Part shown: positions 1 through 7,113 of the stretch, in pieces
Numbering within the stretch: the first letter of the stretch is position 1
How the letters are laid out: every line of letters begins with the position of its first letter
NCBI GenBank assembly: GCA_016866785.1
Contig: VGLH01000037.1
Coordinates: 1 to 33,170 of the forward strand
Direction of reading: 5' to 3'
DNA from: Candidatus Poribacteria bacterium
GTDB lineage: Bacteria > Poribacteria > WGA-4E > GCA-2687025
DNA length: 33,170 bases
Program-made: the position numbers and the translations under genes
The notes under the pieces: generated by a model
Database searches by the model: none
What the model was told of the DNA's origin: nothing
What the model saw: the letters and a program-made list of their open reading frames with translations, nothing else

Positions 1-1542
1 CATGGTCAGACGCAGAACAACGGGCGACCCGTGTACCTCGGCGAGCACCTTGCGGAGGGTGTCCTCGCGAGCCGTGATCTGGTTCAGCACGACCCGGCTC
101 GGGACCGAGATCAGGAGCCCGCCGTCAGACGCCGACACCGTAGCCGTCTCGACCCTCCCTCGGAGTGGCGCATCACGCTGACCCAGCAGGCGAAGCGCCT
201 CAGCCCACAGCGCCGCGCTGTATTCCTCCGTGATCGGCTGGCTCGCGCTTGATGGGGGTTCCGCGACCGCCATGGGTCGGTCTTCGGCGACCTCGGCGTC
301 GTCCTCGGCGATGCCTCGTGCCTCGACAGCGCTCGGAGCGGATGCGATCGAACCCAGCGGGCGTCGGACATCCAGGACGGGCTCGGCGGCGACGGAGGAT
401 AGCCGTCCCTCGATTGTATTCAGCGTTTGCAGAATGCCCGCGAGGGGCACTTCGTCCTCGATGCGGCAGATGTCGACGAGCGCAAGCTCGAACAGGAACA
501 CGCTGTATCCGAGCGTCCTGATGTCGCGGTCCGCCCTAGCCAGGGTCTTGATCGTCCATTGGATCCGATCAATGGTCAGGCTGTCCGCCTCCGACTGAAG
601 CTTCTCGATCGACGATGCTGGCACATCGATGGTGCGACGCAATGCCGGGCTCACGCGCAGCCGAAGCAGACGATGAAAGTGCGCGAGCAGGAGCCGGATG
701 CATTGCCCGACGTCGGCTCCTTGGTCCGCCAGCTCGCTTGCGGCATCGATTGCCTGCTCTGCCTGCCGGGCGTAGAGCGCATCGATGAGCCGTCGGAGCG
801 TATAGGCGGAACCGTACCCGAGCAGCCGGCTCACGTCGTCTGCGTCGGCAGAGCCTTCACTGAAGGCGATGAGCTGCTCGAAAACGCTCTGCGCGTCGCG
901 GAGGCAGCCCTCGGACTGCTGCGCGATCAGGGCGAGGCCGTCGTCATCAATGGAGAAACCTTCGTCGGCAGCGAGTTCTCTGAGTCTGCCGACGACCTCC
1001 TCATGGCTCGCCCGTTGGAACTCGAACTGCTGACATCGCGACAGGATGGTCGCTGGGAAGCGCGACTTCTCGGTGCTGGCAAACACGAAGACGACATGCG
1101 ATGGCGGCTCCTCCAAGGTCTTCAGGAGGGCGTTCCACGCCGTCATGCTCAGCATGTGCGCTTCATCGATGATGTAGACGCGGTAGGGCGACGATACCGT
1201 CGCCAACTTGACGTTCTCGCGCAGCTCCCGCACGTCGTCGACGCTGTTGTTCGATGCCGCGTCGATCTCCAGCACGTCCAGCGACGCTCCCGCGTTCACT
1301 CCTCGGCACGAGTCGCAGGCATTGCAGGGCTCCGCATCCTCTCGCGCCGAGCAGTTGAGGGCTTTGGCGAAGATGCGCGCCATGGTCGTCTTGCCGACGC
1401 CGCGCGGACCGGAGAACAGATAGGCGTGATGCACTCGCCCTGAGCGCAGAACCGTTTGGAGGGTGCGGATGACGTGCGCCTGTCCCACGACAGCGCCGAA
1501 GCGTTGGGGGCGCCACTTTCGCGAAAGGGCGAGGTACGGCAT
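1..1542 (-). CDS. dnaX: DNA polymerase III gamma/tau subunit (3' end beyond window)
   Basis: Clamp-loader ATPase that loads the beta sliding clamp at the replication fork in the cytoplasm. The chosen ATG at 1542 begins MPYLALSRKWRPQRFGAVVG, the classic DnaX N-terminus. A Walker A motif GPRGVGKTT lies at residues 45-53, followed by a four-cysteine zinc module (NCSAREDAEPCNACDSC), a Walker B segment VYIIDEAHML and a domain III helical region. 514 codons are present and the frame runs off position 1, so the C-terminal tau-specific part is not visible, nor is any programmed frameshift that would make gamma. The SRP RNA gene lies just upstream on the same strand, a common bacterial arrangement. 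Long open frames on the opposite strand here (for example 427-1443) are shadows. Identity is very secure. Confidence 0.96.
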   Translation of the reverse strand, partial: MPYLALSRKWRPQRFGAVVGQAHVIRTLQTVLRSGRVHHAYLFSGPRGVGKTTMARIFAKALNCSAREDAEPCNACDSCRGVNAGASLDVLEIDAASNNSVDDVRELRENVKLATVSSPYRVYIIDEAHMLSMTAWNALLKTLEEPPSHVVFVFASTEKSRFPATILSRCQQFEFQRASHEEVVGRLRELAADEGFSIDDDGLALIAQQSEGCLRDAQSVFEQLIAFSEGSADADDVSRLLGYGSAYTLRRLIDALYARQAEQAIDAASELADQGADVGQCIRLLLAHFHRLLRLRVSPALRRTIDVPASSIEKLQSEADSLTIDRIQWTIKTLARADRDIRTLGYSVFLFELALVDICRIEDEVPLAGILQTLNTIEGRLSSVAAEPVLDVRRPLGSIASAPSAVEARGIAEDDAEVAEDRPMAVAEPPSSASQPITEEYSAALWAEALRLLGQRDAPLRGRVETATVSASDGGLLISVPSRVVLNQITAREDTLRKVLAEVHGSPVVLRLTM

Positions 1543-1696
1543 TGCGGAGCCCGTGGTTCCTGTTCGAATGAGTGGCGACAGGTCAGGCTGGGCCCCGCCG
1601 GGCAGCGCAAACGGATACTGCCCGGCGTCGATCTCTATATGGCCACGCACCTGCCGTTGACGTCCGCGCTCCGAGCGTTACTCCGACAGCCAGCTC

Positions 1697-1794
1697 CAGT
1701 CAGGCGCCCCTGCGGCACACGCTTCGCCACCTACCGTTGCTTCCTTCCGGACCTGGCGGGGTTCGGCAGGTAGACGTTGCGCAGGACCCGACTC
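1697..1794 (-). ncRNA. ffs: Signal recognition particle RNA (4.5S, bacterial small type)
   Basis: On the minus strand the conserved apical domain GGTCCGGAAGGAAGC is present at 1753-1739, including the GGAA tetraloop and the asymmetric loop that binds Ffh. The flanks pair: GTCGGG (1792-1787) with CCTGAC (1704-1699), and CCTGCG with CGCAGG further in, so the RNA folds as one long hairpin. Weaker pairing (CGACA 1810-1806 with TGTCG 1688-1684) could extend it to about 127 nt. The exact ends are therefore approximate. The RNA targets nascent membrane and secreted proteins together with Ffh. It lies about 155 bp upstream of dnaX in the same direction. Confidence 0.93.
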
Positions 1795-1810
1795 TCAACG
1801 CCACTTGTCG

Positions 1811-2084
1811 AAGCCTGACCTCACAGAACGTCGCCTCGGGCAGGGATTCCGTCCTGCTATAGCGGGTTGCAGGTTCAGGGCACCGCTACCTCCCCACCTA
1901 GCGTGGCCACGAGGTCGCGCCGACGATTCGGCGCCTGCGCAAAGGAGTTTCAGAGGCGTCGCCCTCAACGTGGAAGCATTCTAGCACTCGACAGCAACGC
2001 AATCAAGGCAGCCGTGGCGCGGATGCCCCCATCTTGCGTTCAGTGGAAGGACTCGTGCTCCCAGGAACGTCGCGCCGGGCGGGG
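1811..2084. other. Intergenic stretch between divergent ffs and the B12-uptake unit
   Basis: No coding frame with family-like content or a ribosome site was found. A TATAGC hexamer on the minus strand near 1859 could be a -10 element for ffs/dnaX transcription, but I see no good -35. The right edge meets the promoter of the riboswitch unit. Confidence 0.4.
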
Positions 2085-2113
2085 TTGACACGCCAGACCG
2101 ACACGGCTAGATT
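2085..2113 (+). promoter_or_regulatory. Sigma70-type promoter of the cobalamin-uptake unit
   Basis: TTGACA at 2085-2090 and TAGATT at 2108-2113 are separated by exactly 17 bases. Transcription would start near 2120. A 7-bp hairpin (2121-2127 with 2140-2146) would then form at the extreme 5' end, followed by the riboswitch. The consensus -35, ideal spacing and position directly ahead of the riboswitch make this convincing. Confidence 0.75.
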
Positions 2114-2165
2114 AGCCATGGAGCCGCCGTCGGGAGATCGCGGCTCACCGAACACAACAAACTCA

Positions 2166-2356
2166 TCGGTTGTTGGTGCCCGCGTGAGCGGGAGAATAGG
2201 GAACACGGTGTAAGTCCGTGACTGCCCCGCAACGGTGAGTCGGTACCCTTGGGGTACTCGCGGCGGAACCACTTGGCGCGATCGGCGTGCCAGGGAAGGT
2301 GCCGCGAGCGCTTCCGGTCGGGAGCGTCGACAAGTCCGGAGACCTGCCACAACCGG
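2166..2356 (+). promoter_or_regulatory. Cobalamin (B12) riboswitch
   Basis: The aptamer shows the family's conserved core. The motif AGGGAACACGGTG starts at 2198, followed by TCCGTGACTGCCCCGCAACGGT, which I read as two adjoining blocks. The B12 box AAGTCCGGAGACCTGCCA lies at about 2332-2349. The closing helix P1 pairs CGGTTGT (2167-2173) with ACAACCG (2349-2355). The length and the peripheral insert are typical of the AdoCbl-type class. Binding of cobalamin would lower expression of the downstream receptor and lipoprotein, the known logic for btuB leaders. An open frame starting at 2235 inside the aptamer is not a gene start. Confidence 0.95.
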
Positions 2357-2435
2357 TTTCTCCGCCTTCCAGGGATGGGCGGGGCAAACGACCGTCGCGA
2401 GCCCAAGCGGCTGCGCGCGTGAGTCAGGTCGTGTG

Positions 2436-2466
2436 ACCCCGAGGCCTCCCGCGAAGGCATCGGGGT
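2436..2466 (+). promoter_or_regulatory. Hairpin next to the start codon, probable riboswitch expression platform
   Basis: ACCCCGA (2436-2442) pairs with TCGGGGT (2460-2466), and inside it GCCT (2444-2447) pairs with AGGC (2455-2458). The loop side holds the only purine-rich bases near the ATG at 2472, so the hairpin would hide the ribosome site. It is followed by TTTCC rather than a long T run, which favours translational over transcriptional control, though a weak terminator is possible. This is inferred from position and pairing only. Confidence 0.5.
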
Positions 2467-2471
2467 TTCCT

Positions 2472-4394
2472 ATGCGCCCACGTGGTACGCGGGTACGGCG
2501 TGGCATCCCAGATTCGGCATCTTTCCTCATCTGGCTGAGCTTTGCCATCGGTCTGCCGCTTGCCGGTTCGCTGCAAGCCGGCGAAGCATCCGCATCGCTC
2601 CCGCCGTCCGTTGTGCGCGCCCTGCGCATCGAGACGCCTCGCACGTCTGTGTCCGCCTCGGTCGAAGAGCTGGACGCCGATGACATACGGGCCCGGAACG
2701 CCCAGACGTTGGGTCAACTGCTGGACGGGCTCGCCAGCGTGCGCGTTCAGCGGTACGGCGGCCTCGGCTCCCTTGAGACGCTTTCGGTTCATGGCGCATC
2801 GGCGGAACGCGTCGTGGTCGTCCAGGACGGGATCCGCCTCAACTCCCCGCAGCATGGTCTGACCGACCTGAGCCTGTGGGACGGACGTGGCGTCGGCAAA
2901 GCCGAAGTGGCGCGCGGCGGCTACTCGGCGATGTACGGCGCGGACGCGATGGGTGGCGTCATCTATCTGGAGAGCCTCTCGTCGAAGGATCGCCCGCCGT
3001 TCTGGTTCTCGACGGAGGCCGGCTCGTTTGGGCTGCGCGGCGTCCGTGCCGGAGCGTCGGGGTCTGCTCGCGGCGGCAGCGGATCCATCGAAGCCGCTCG
3101 TCTGATGGCTGAGAACGATTACCCCTATGACTGGTACGGCGAGACCCGCCGACGCTGGAACACCGACGCCCAGCAGACCGCTGTGCGAGTTCGAGCCGAT
3201 GTCCCGACCCGGTCGTGGCGATGGGTCCTGAACTCGCAGGGCACGCATCGACATGCCGGCACGCCGGGCCCTGACACAGGAGCGCCGATCAACGAATCCG
3301 CTCCTCGGATCCGCCAGGACGACGACGACGGGTTCGCCACGATCCGAGCCATCCGCCCAGGGCAGACTTGGCGGATCGAGGCATCCGGCAGCGTCCGCGG
3401 CACCTATCAACGGTACCACGACCCAACCATCGATATCGATAGCCGGCATCGAGTGCGTTCGGTGACGTCGTCCGGGCAGGCGACGCGTATGCTGGGTCCG
3501 TTCCGCGTCGCGGCTGGATTGGATGGCGAGCTCTCGACGATCCGCAGCACCGAGACGAAAGACGGTGATCGTCGGCATGTCGGGGCGTATGCCATCTGCA
3601 TGGCGTCCTTCGGGTTGGGCGGCGGCTGGTCAGCCGACGCCGACGCCGCGCTTCGCGAGGATGCGTTCAGCGACTTCGGTCGAGCCTTCAGCCCGCGGAC
3701 TGGCATCGTGGTCGGCAACGGGGCATTTCGCTTGTTGGCGAACGCCGGTGAGAGCTTCCGAGCCCCCACCTTCAACAGCTTGTACTGGAATCCAGGCGGC
3801 AACCCGGAGCTCCAACCCGAGCACGCAGATCACCACGCGGTTGGCGTTGGGTGGACCAGACCGACTTGGTCGGCTGAGGTCACTCGACTGGAGGCGAGAT
3901 ACCGGAACCAGATCAGGTGGCTGCCGGACGCGGGCGGCAAGTGGTCCGCGCAGAACGTAGCCCGGAGCGAGTTGTCCGGCTGGGACGCTTGGGCTGCCGC
4001 GCGCACGGGACGCTGGCGCGCAAGGCTCCGGGGCTCCCAGTCCGATGCCGTGCAGAAGGACGGCTCGCCTGCGACAACGCCGGCGTATGGCAAGCAGATT
4101 CCATTTGTTGCGCGACGGATGGCTTCGGCGGAGGTCTCCTACGAGCGAAGTGAGTTCGGATTCACTGCTCGGCAGCGTTGGGTCGGGCAGGCGTTCACAC
4201 GAGCCGACAATCGCGCGGCTCTTCCCGGCTATTCCATTGGCGACATGGGCGTCTGGGTGCGCCCCAGATGGATGGAGGGACACTGGGAACTACGCGTTGA
4301 CGTGGATAACGTCTGGAATCGTCGCTACGTCGTGATGCCTCAGTATCCGCTTCCCGGGCGGGCGCTTCGGCTGGCGGTCAGCGGAAGCCTTTGA
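2472..4394 (+). CDS. btuB: TonB-dependent outer-membrane receptor, BtuB-like
   Basis: Energy-coupled outer-membrane transporter, predicted to import cobalamin. The ATG at 2472 gives 640 residues with a signal peptide (about 1-36, cleavage after LQA). A plug domain at about 62-168 contains SVEELDADDIRARNAQTLGQ and VVVVQDGIRLNS. A beta-barrel follows, carrying SFRAPTFNSLYWNPGGNPEL and the closing strand VDNVWNRRYVVMPQYPLPGR typical of BtuB/FepA-like receptors. The last residue is Leu rather than the usual Phe. No clear TonB box was recognised. B12 as substrate is inferred from the cobalamin riboswitch directly upstream. The length fits BtuB (about 600 residues). The next gene starts 25 bp downstream and is probably co-transcribed. 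The longer open frame from 2235 was rejected because it runs through the riboswitch. Confidence 0.9.
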   Translation: MRPRGTRVRRGIPDSASFLIWLSFAIGLPLAGSLQAGEASASLPPSVVRALRIETPRTSVSASVEELDADDIRARNAQTLGQLLDGLASVRVQRYGGLGSLETLSVHGASAERVVVVQDGIRLNSPQHGLTDLSLWDGRGVGKAEVARGGYSAMYGADAMGGVIYLESLSSKDRPPFWFSTEAGSFGLRGVRAGASGSARGGSGSIEAARLMAENDYPYDWYGETRRRWNTDAQQTAVRVRADVPTRSWRWVLNSQGTHRHAGTPGPDTGAPINESAPRIRQDDDDGFATIRAIRPGQTWRIEASGSVRGTYQRYHDPTIDIDSRHRVRSVTSSGQATRMLGPFRVAAGLDGELSTIRSTETKDGDRRHVGAYAICMASFGLGGGWSADADAALREDAFSDFGRAFSPRTGIVVGNGAFRLLANAGESFRAPTFNSLYWNPGGNPELQPEHADHHAVGVGWTRPTWSAEVTRLEARYRNQIRWLPDAGGKWSAQNVARSELSGWDAWAAARTGRWRARLRGSQSDAVQKDGSPATTPAYGKQIPFVARRMASAEVSYERSEFGFTARQRWVGQAFTRADNRAALPGYSIGDMGVWVRPRWMEGHWELRVDVDNVWNRRYVVMPQYPLPGRALRLAVSGSL

Positions 4395-4419
4395 TCCGGT
4401 GCACGAGGAGGAACGTTCG

Positions 4420-5520
4420 ATGCGAAGACTCGGTCATGGGTGGCTTCTGATACTCGCGCTGGGGATCGCCGCAGTCTGGGGCTGTGGCGGTGACGACGAG
4501 CCCAACGATGACACGGGCAACGGCGGATCTGGAGCCGGCGTGTTCGTGGTGAACGAAGGGAACTTCGGCAAGGGCAACGGCAGCCTGTCGTTCTACGATC
4601 CGGCTCTGAAACAGGTCGCCAACAACGTGTTCGAGGTCGTCAACGGCAAGCCGCTGGGAGACACGCCGAACGACATCGCGATCCGCGATGGCAAGGCGTG
4701 GATCGTCGTGAACAACTCGCAGCGCATCGAAGTGATCGACACGTTGACGCGCCGTTCCGTGGGAGCCGTCCAGTTCGCGGACGGAGGCAGCCCCTACACG
4801 ATCACGCTGGATGCCGCAGGCGCATATGGCTACGTCCCGCTGTTCCTCGGCAACGCGCTGGCGAAGGTGAACCTGACGTCCATGAAGGTCGAGAAGCTCG
4901 TCGAAGTCGGTGGTAACCCGACGGAGGTCGCTCTCGCCAACGGCAAGGCATACGTCACGAACAGCGGCGGCGATGCCGCGTTCGACGGTATGGGAAGCCA
5001 GGTCGCGGTGGTCAACGTCGCCACGATGTCCGTCGATAAGCTGATCCAGGTGGGCGACCGACCCACGTCCATCGTCGCAGCGCCGAACGGTGATCTGGTC
5101 GTGCTCTGCACGGGCTTTTGGGATGACTACACAACGGAGGGAGCCGACGAGAGCACGCCTGGCAGCATCGTCGTCATCGACTCCAAGATCGACAAGGTCG
5201 TGGAGCAGATCCCGCTAGATGCCGCCCCAGGCGACCGGATGAAGCTGTCGCCCAATGGGTCTGCGTATTTCCTCATCGGTTCCCAGGTGGTTGGCTTTGA
5301 TACGTCGCTCAGGGCGGTGCAGGCGACGCCGATCAAGGCTCCGGCTGGCGTGTTCGGATTCTACGGCATCGGCGTCGACCCGACCACGGGCGCGATCTAC
5401 GTCACGGACGCGAAGGACTTCGTGACACCAGGCGATGTCTACGTCTTCGAGCCGACCGGAACCCAGTTGGACAAGTTCGCCGCGGACATCATCCCGCGCG
5501 CGTTCGGTTTCGTGCGGTAG
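4420..5520 (+). CDS. Beta-propeller surface lipoprotein (YncE/DUF5074-like), possible B12-binding partner of the receptor
   Basis: 366-residue lipoprotein. Its ATG is preceded by GAGGAGG (4406-4412), which decides against the upstream GTG at 4399. Residues 1-21 form a signal with VWG before Cys22, the lipidation site, followed by an Asp/Asn/Gly-rich tether. The rest repeats propeller-type blades, for example VFVVNEGNFGKGNGSLSFYD, then DIAIRDGKAWIVVNNSQ and further VxVIDxxxxK units. VNEGNFG openings are typical of YncE-like/DUF5074 proteins. It sits 25 bp behind the BtuB-like receptor under the same riboswitch. In Bacteroides, the propeller lipoprotein BtuG caps BtuB and binds B12 very tightly. 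A similar job here is an inference from fold, lipidation and context, not from sequence identity that I can measure. Confidence 0.85.
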   Translation: MRRLGHGWLLILALGIAAVWGCGGDDEPNDDTGNGGSGAGVFVVNEGNFGKGNGSLSFYDPALKQVANNVFEVVNGKPLGDTPNDIAIRDGKAWIVVNNSQRIEVIDTLTRRSVGAVQFADGGSPYTITLDAAGAYGYVPLFLGNALAKVNLTSMKVEKLVEVGGNPTEVALANGKAYVTNSGGDAAFDGMGSQVAVVNVATMSVDKLIQVGDRPTSIVAAPNGDLVVLCTGFWDDYTTEGADESTPGSIVVIDSKIDKVVEQIPLDAAPGDRMKLSPNGSAYFLIGSQVVGFDTSLRAVQATPIKAPAGVFGFYGIGVDPTTGAIYVTDAKDFVTPGDVYVFEPTGTQLDKFAADIIPRAFGFVR

Positions 5521-5581
5521 CCGCTTCGAGGCGGTTGCCATCCAGCCCCAAGGACGTCGCTGGCTTTCCGTCGGCGGCGTC

Positions 5582-7108
5582 CTATTCGCTTTCGGTCTCG
5601 AGCTTCAAGGAGAGGCGGTTGAGAGTTCGCAGGACGCCTTCTGCCAGTTCCAGCACCGTATGGGACTCCAGCCCTCCGCCGCTTAGCTGGATACGCCTGG
5701 CGTCGGCTGGCGTCTGCCCCAGCGTCGGATCGAAGGCGATCCACGCCCCGACGTACGCCTCGTGCCAGAAGTGGTAGTAGAAGCCGTCCTTCTGCCACAC
5801 GACGCCGGAGCACAGACGCGCCGGAATCCCCAACGCCCGAGTCAAGGCGACGGCGAGAACCGTGTGCTCGGTGCAGTCGCCTGAACGAGAATCGAGCGTC
5901 TGCCGAGCCGTTCCGAAACCGGTGTAGAGGTCCTTGTTCGTGACGTGGCTGTAGACCCATCGGTTCACGCGAGAGGCAGCGTCCCAAGCGTCGGTCGCTC
6001 CGTCGGCAATCTTGCGTGCCACCTCCCGAATCGTGGGGTCGTCCGACTCGACGTAAACGGTCGGCGTTAGGAACGCGCTGCGCGATGGCTCGCCGTCCGG
6101 GAACTGGGACGGCTCGGATGGTGGGGTGTCTCGGCGGACCTCGAGCGCTCCTGTGCTCCCGTCCGGGTCGAGTGTTAGCCGCTGCCGGGACGTGTCGGGA
6201 ACTGCCGAGCGCAGATTCCCGTCGCTCATGCGCACCCGGGCTCGGAACCGCTCGGCGTTGGTCGGCGTCCCGCCGACCAACGGCAGCCGCGTCGCCAGCA
6301 TGAGGTCCATATCGTGCGTCGGACCCAGCGCAACAGCAGCGGATCGGTCGGTGCGGACCATCGCCATCGGAGCCCCGAGCGTCTCCATCTCGGTGCGGGC
6401 GAGGGAACCGTCGGCGTCGATCCAGTCCGTCGTCTCGATGCCACCCATCCAATCGAGCCGGTGACTGACCCGCAGCGTGGCAAACGGCACGCCGTCCAGC
6501 TCGAGTGTCTCCGATCTAATCGCCTCGATGCGATCCGACAGGGGACGTAGCAGGTCGCCGTTGAACACGCTCACTTCCACCGACTCGCCGATCCCGAAGC
6601 CGCGTGCATGGAGGTAGAACGGGATCGCCTCCTCGAACAGCGTCCCGGGCGGAAGCTCCAGCGTCTGGGCGGACGAGCGCCCGTCGATCCGAGTCGCCAT
6701 TTGAACCGTGTCGCCGGATGCCCACCCCTCGACCAAGCGGTTCGAACCCGTCTCGTTCGATGTCATTTCGAAGCGCAGGAACTCGAACGGGGGAACCGCG
6801 CCGAAGGTGACGACGCGAGTGCGCCGCAGCTCCAGCGGCGTGCCGGAGCGGGTCAAGCGCATCAAGAGCTCCGACCGCACCCGCACAGCCGGTCTGCCGT
6901 CGTGTGAAGCGCTCTCGGAGGTCAAGTGCATCCATCCGATATGCTCGCCGAGGAGCTCGAGCCGATACCAGTCCTCGCGCGGCAGCGACACCTCCGGCAT
7001 TGCCTCCATACCCCTCACAGACGGCGCGACGACGGCACAGACGAGCGCGAGACACAGCCACATGACCCCACGCCGCCGCTGCAGGCCGGTTCCGCCGTTG
7101 CTGTGCAT
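5582..7108 (-). CDS. Secreted transglutaminase-like protein
   Basis: About 508 residues from the ATG at 7108, which follows the upstream gene's stop by five bases. GTG at 7138 and ATG at 7063 are alternative starts. An N-terminal hydrophobic stretch (MWLCLALVCAVVAPSVRG) looks like a signal peptide. The C-terminal third is a transglutaminase-like core with the full Cys-His-Asp triad: Cys412 in SGDCTEHT, His449 in HFWHEAYV and Asp460 in AFDPTLG. In this superfamily such proteins can be peptidases or amidases rather than cross-linkers, so the substrate is unknown. The preceding ~330 residues are beta-rich and not recognised as a named domain. It is the last gene of a minus-strand run and appears translationally close-coupled to the glycosidase upstream. 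Confidence 0.85.
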   Translation of the reverse strand: MHSNGGTGLQRRRGVMWLCLALVCAVVAPSVRGMEAMPEVSLPREDWYRLELLGEHIGWMHLTSESASHDGRPAVRVRSELLMRLTRSGTPLELRRTRVVTFGAVPPFEFLRFEMTSNETGSNRLVEGWASGDTVQMATRIDGRSSAQTLELPPGTLFEEAIPFYLHARGFGIGESVEVSVFNGDLLRPLSDRIEAIRSETLELDGVPFATLRVSHRLDWMGGIETTDWIDADGSLARTEMETLGAPMAMVRTDRSAAVALGPTHDMDLMLATRLPLVGGTPTNAERFRARVRMSDGNLRSAVPDTSRQRLTLDPDGSTGALEVRRDTPPSEPSQFPDGEPSRSAFLTPTVYVESDDPTIREVARKIADGATDAWDAASRVNRWVYSHVTNKDLYTGFGTARQTLDSRSGDCTEHTVLAVALTRALGIPARLCSGVVWQKDGFYYHFWHEAYVGAWIAFDPTLGQTPADARRIQLSGGGLESHTVLELAEGVLRTLNRLSLKLETESE

Positions 7109-7113
7109 GGTTA

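Noticed and set aside
427-1443. 338-codon plus-strand frame opposite dnaX
   Set aside because: Antisense shadow of a GC-rich gene; no recognisable protein features.
2235-2471. Upstream extension of the TonB receptor frame
   Set aside because: It reads through the cobalamin riboswitch. The signal peptide begins at ATG 2472.
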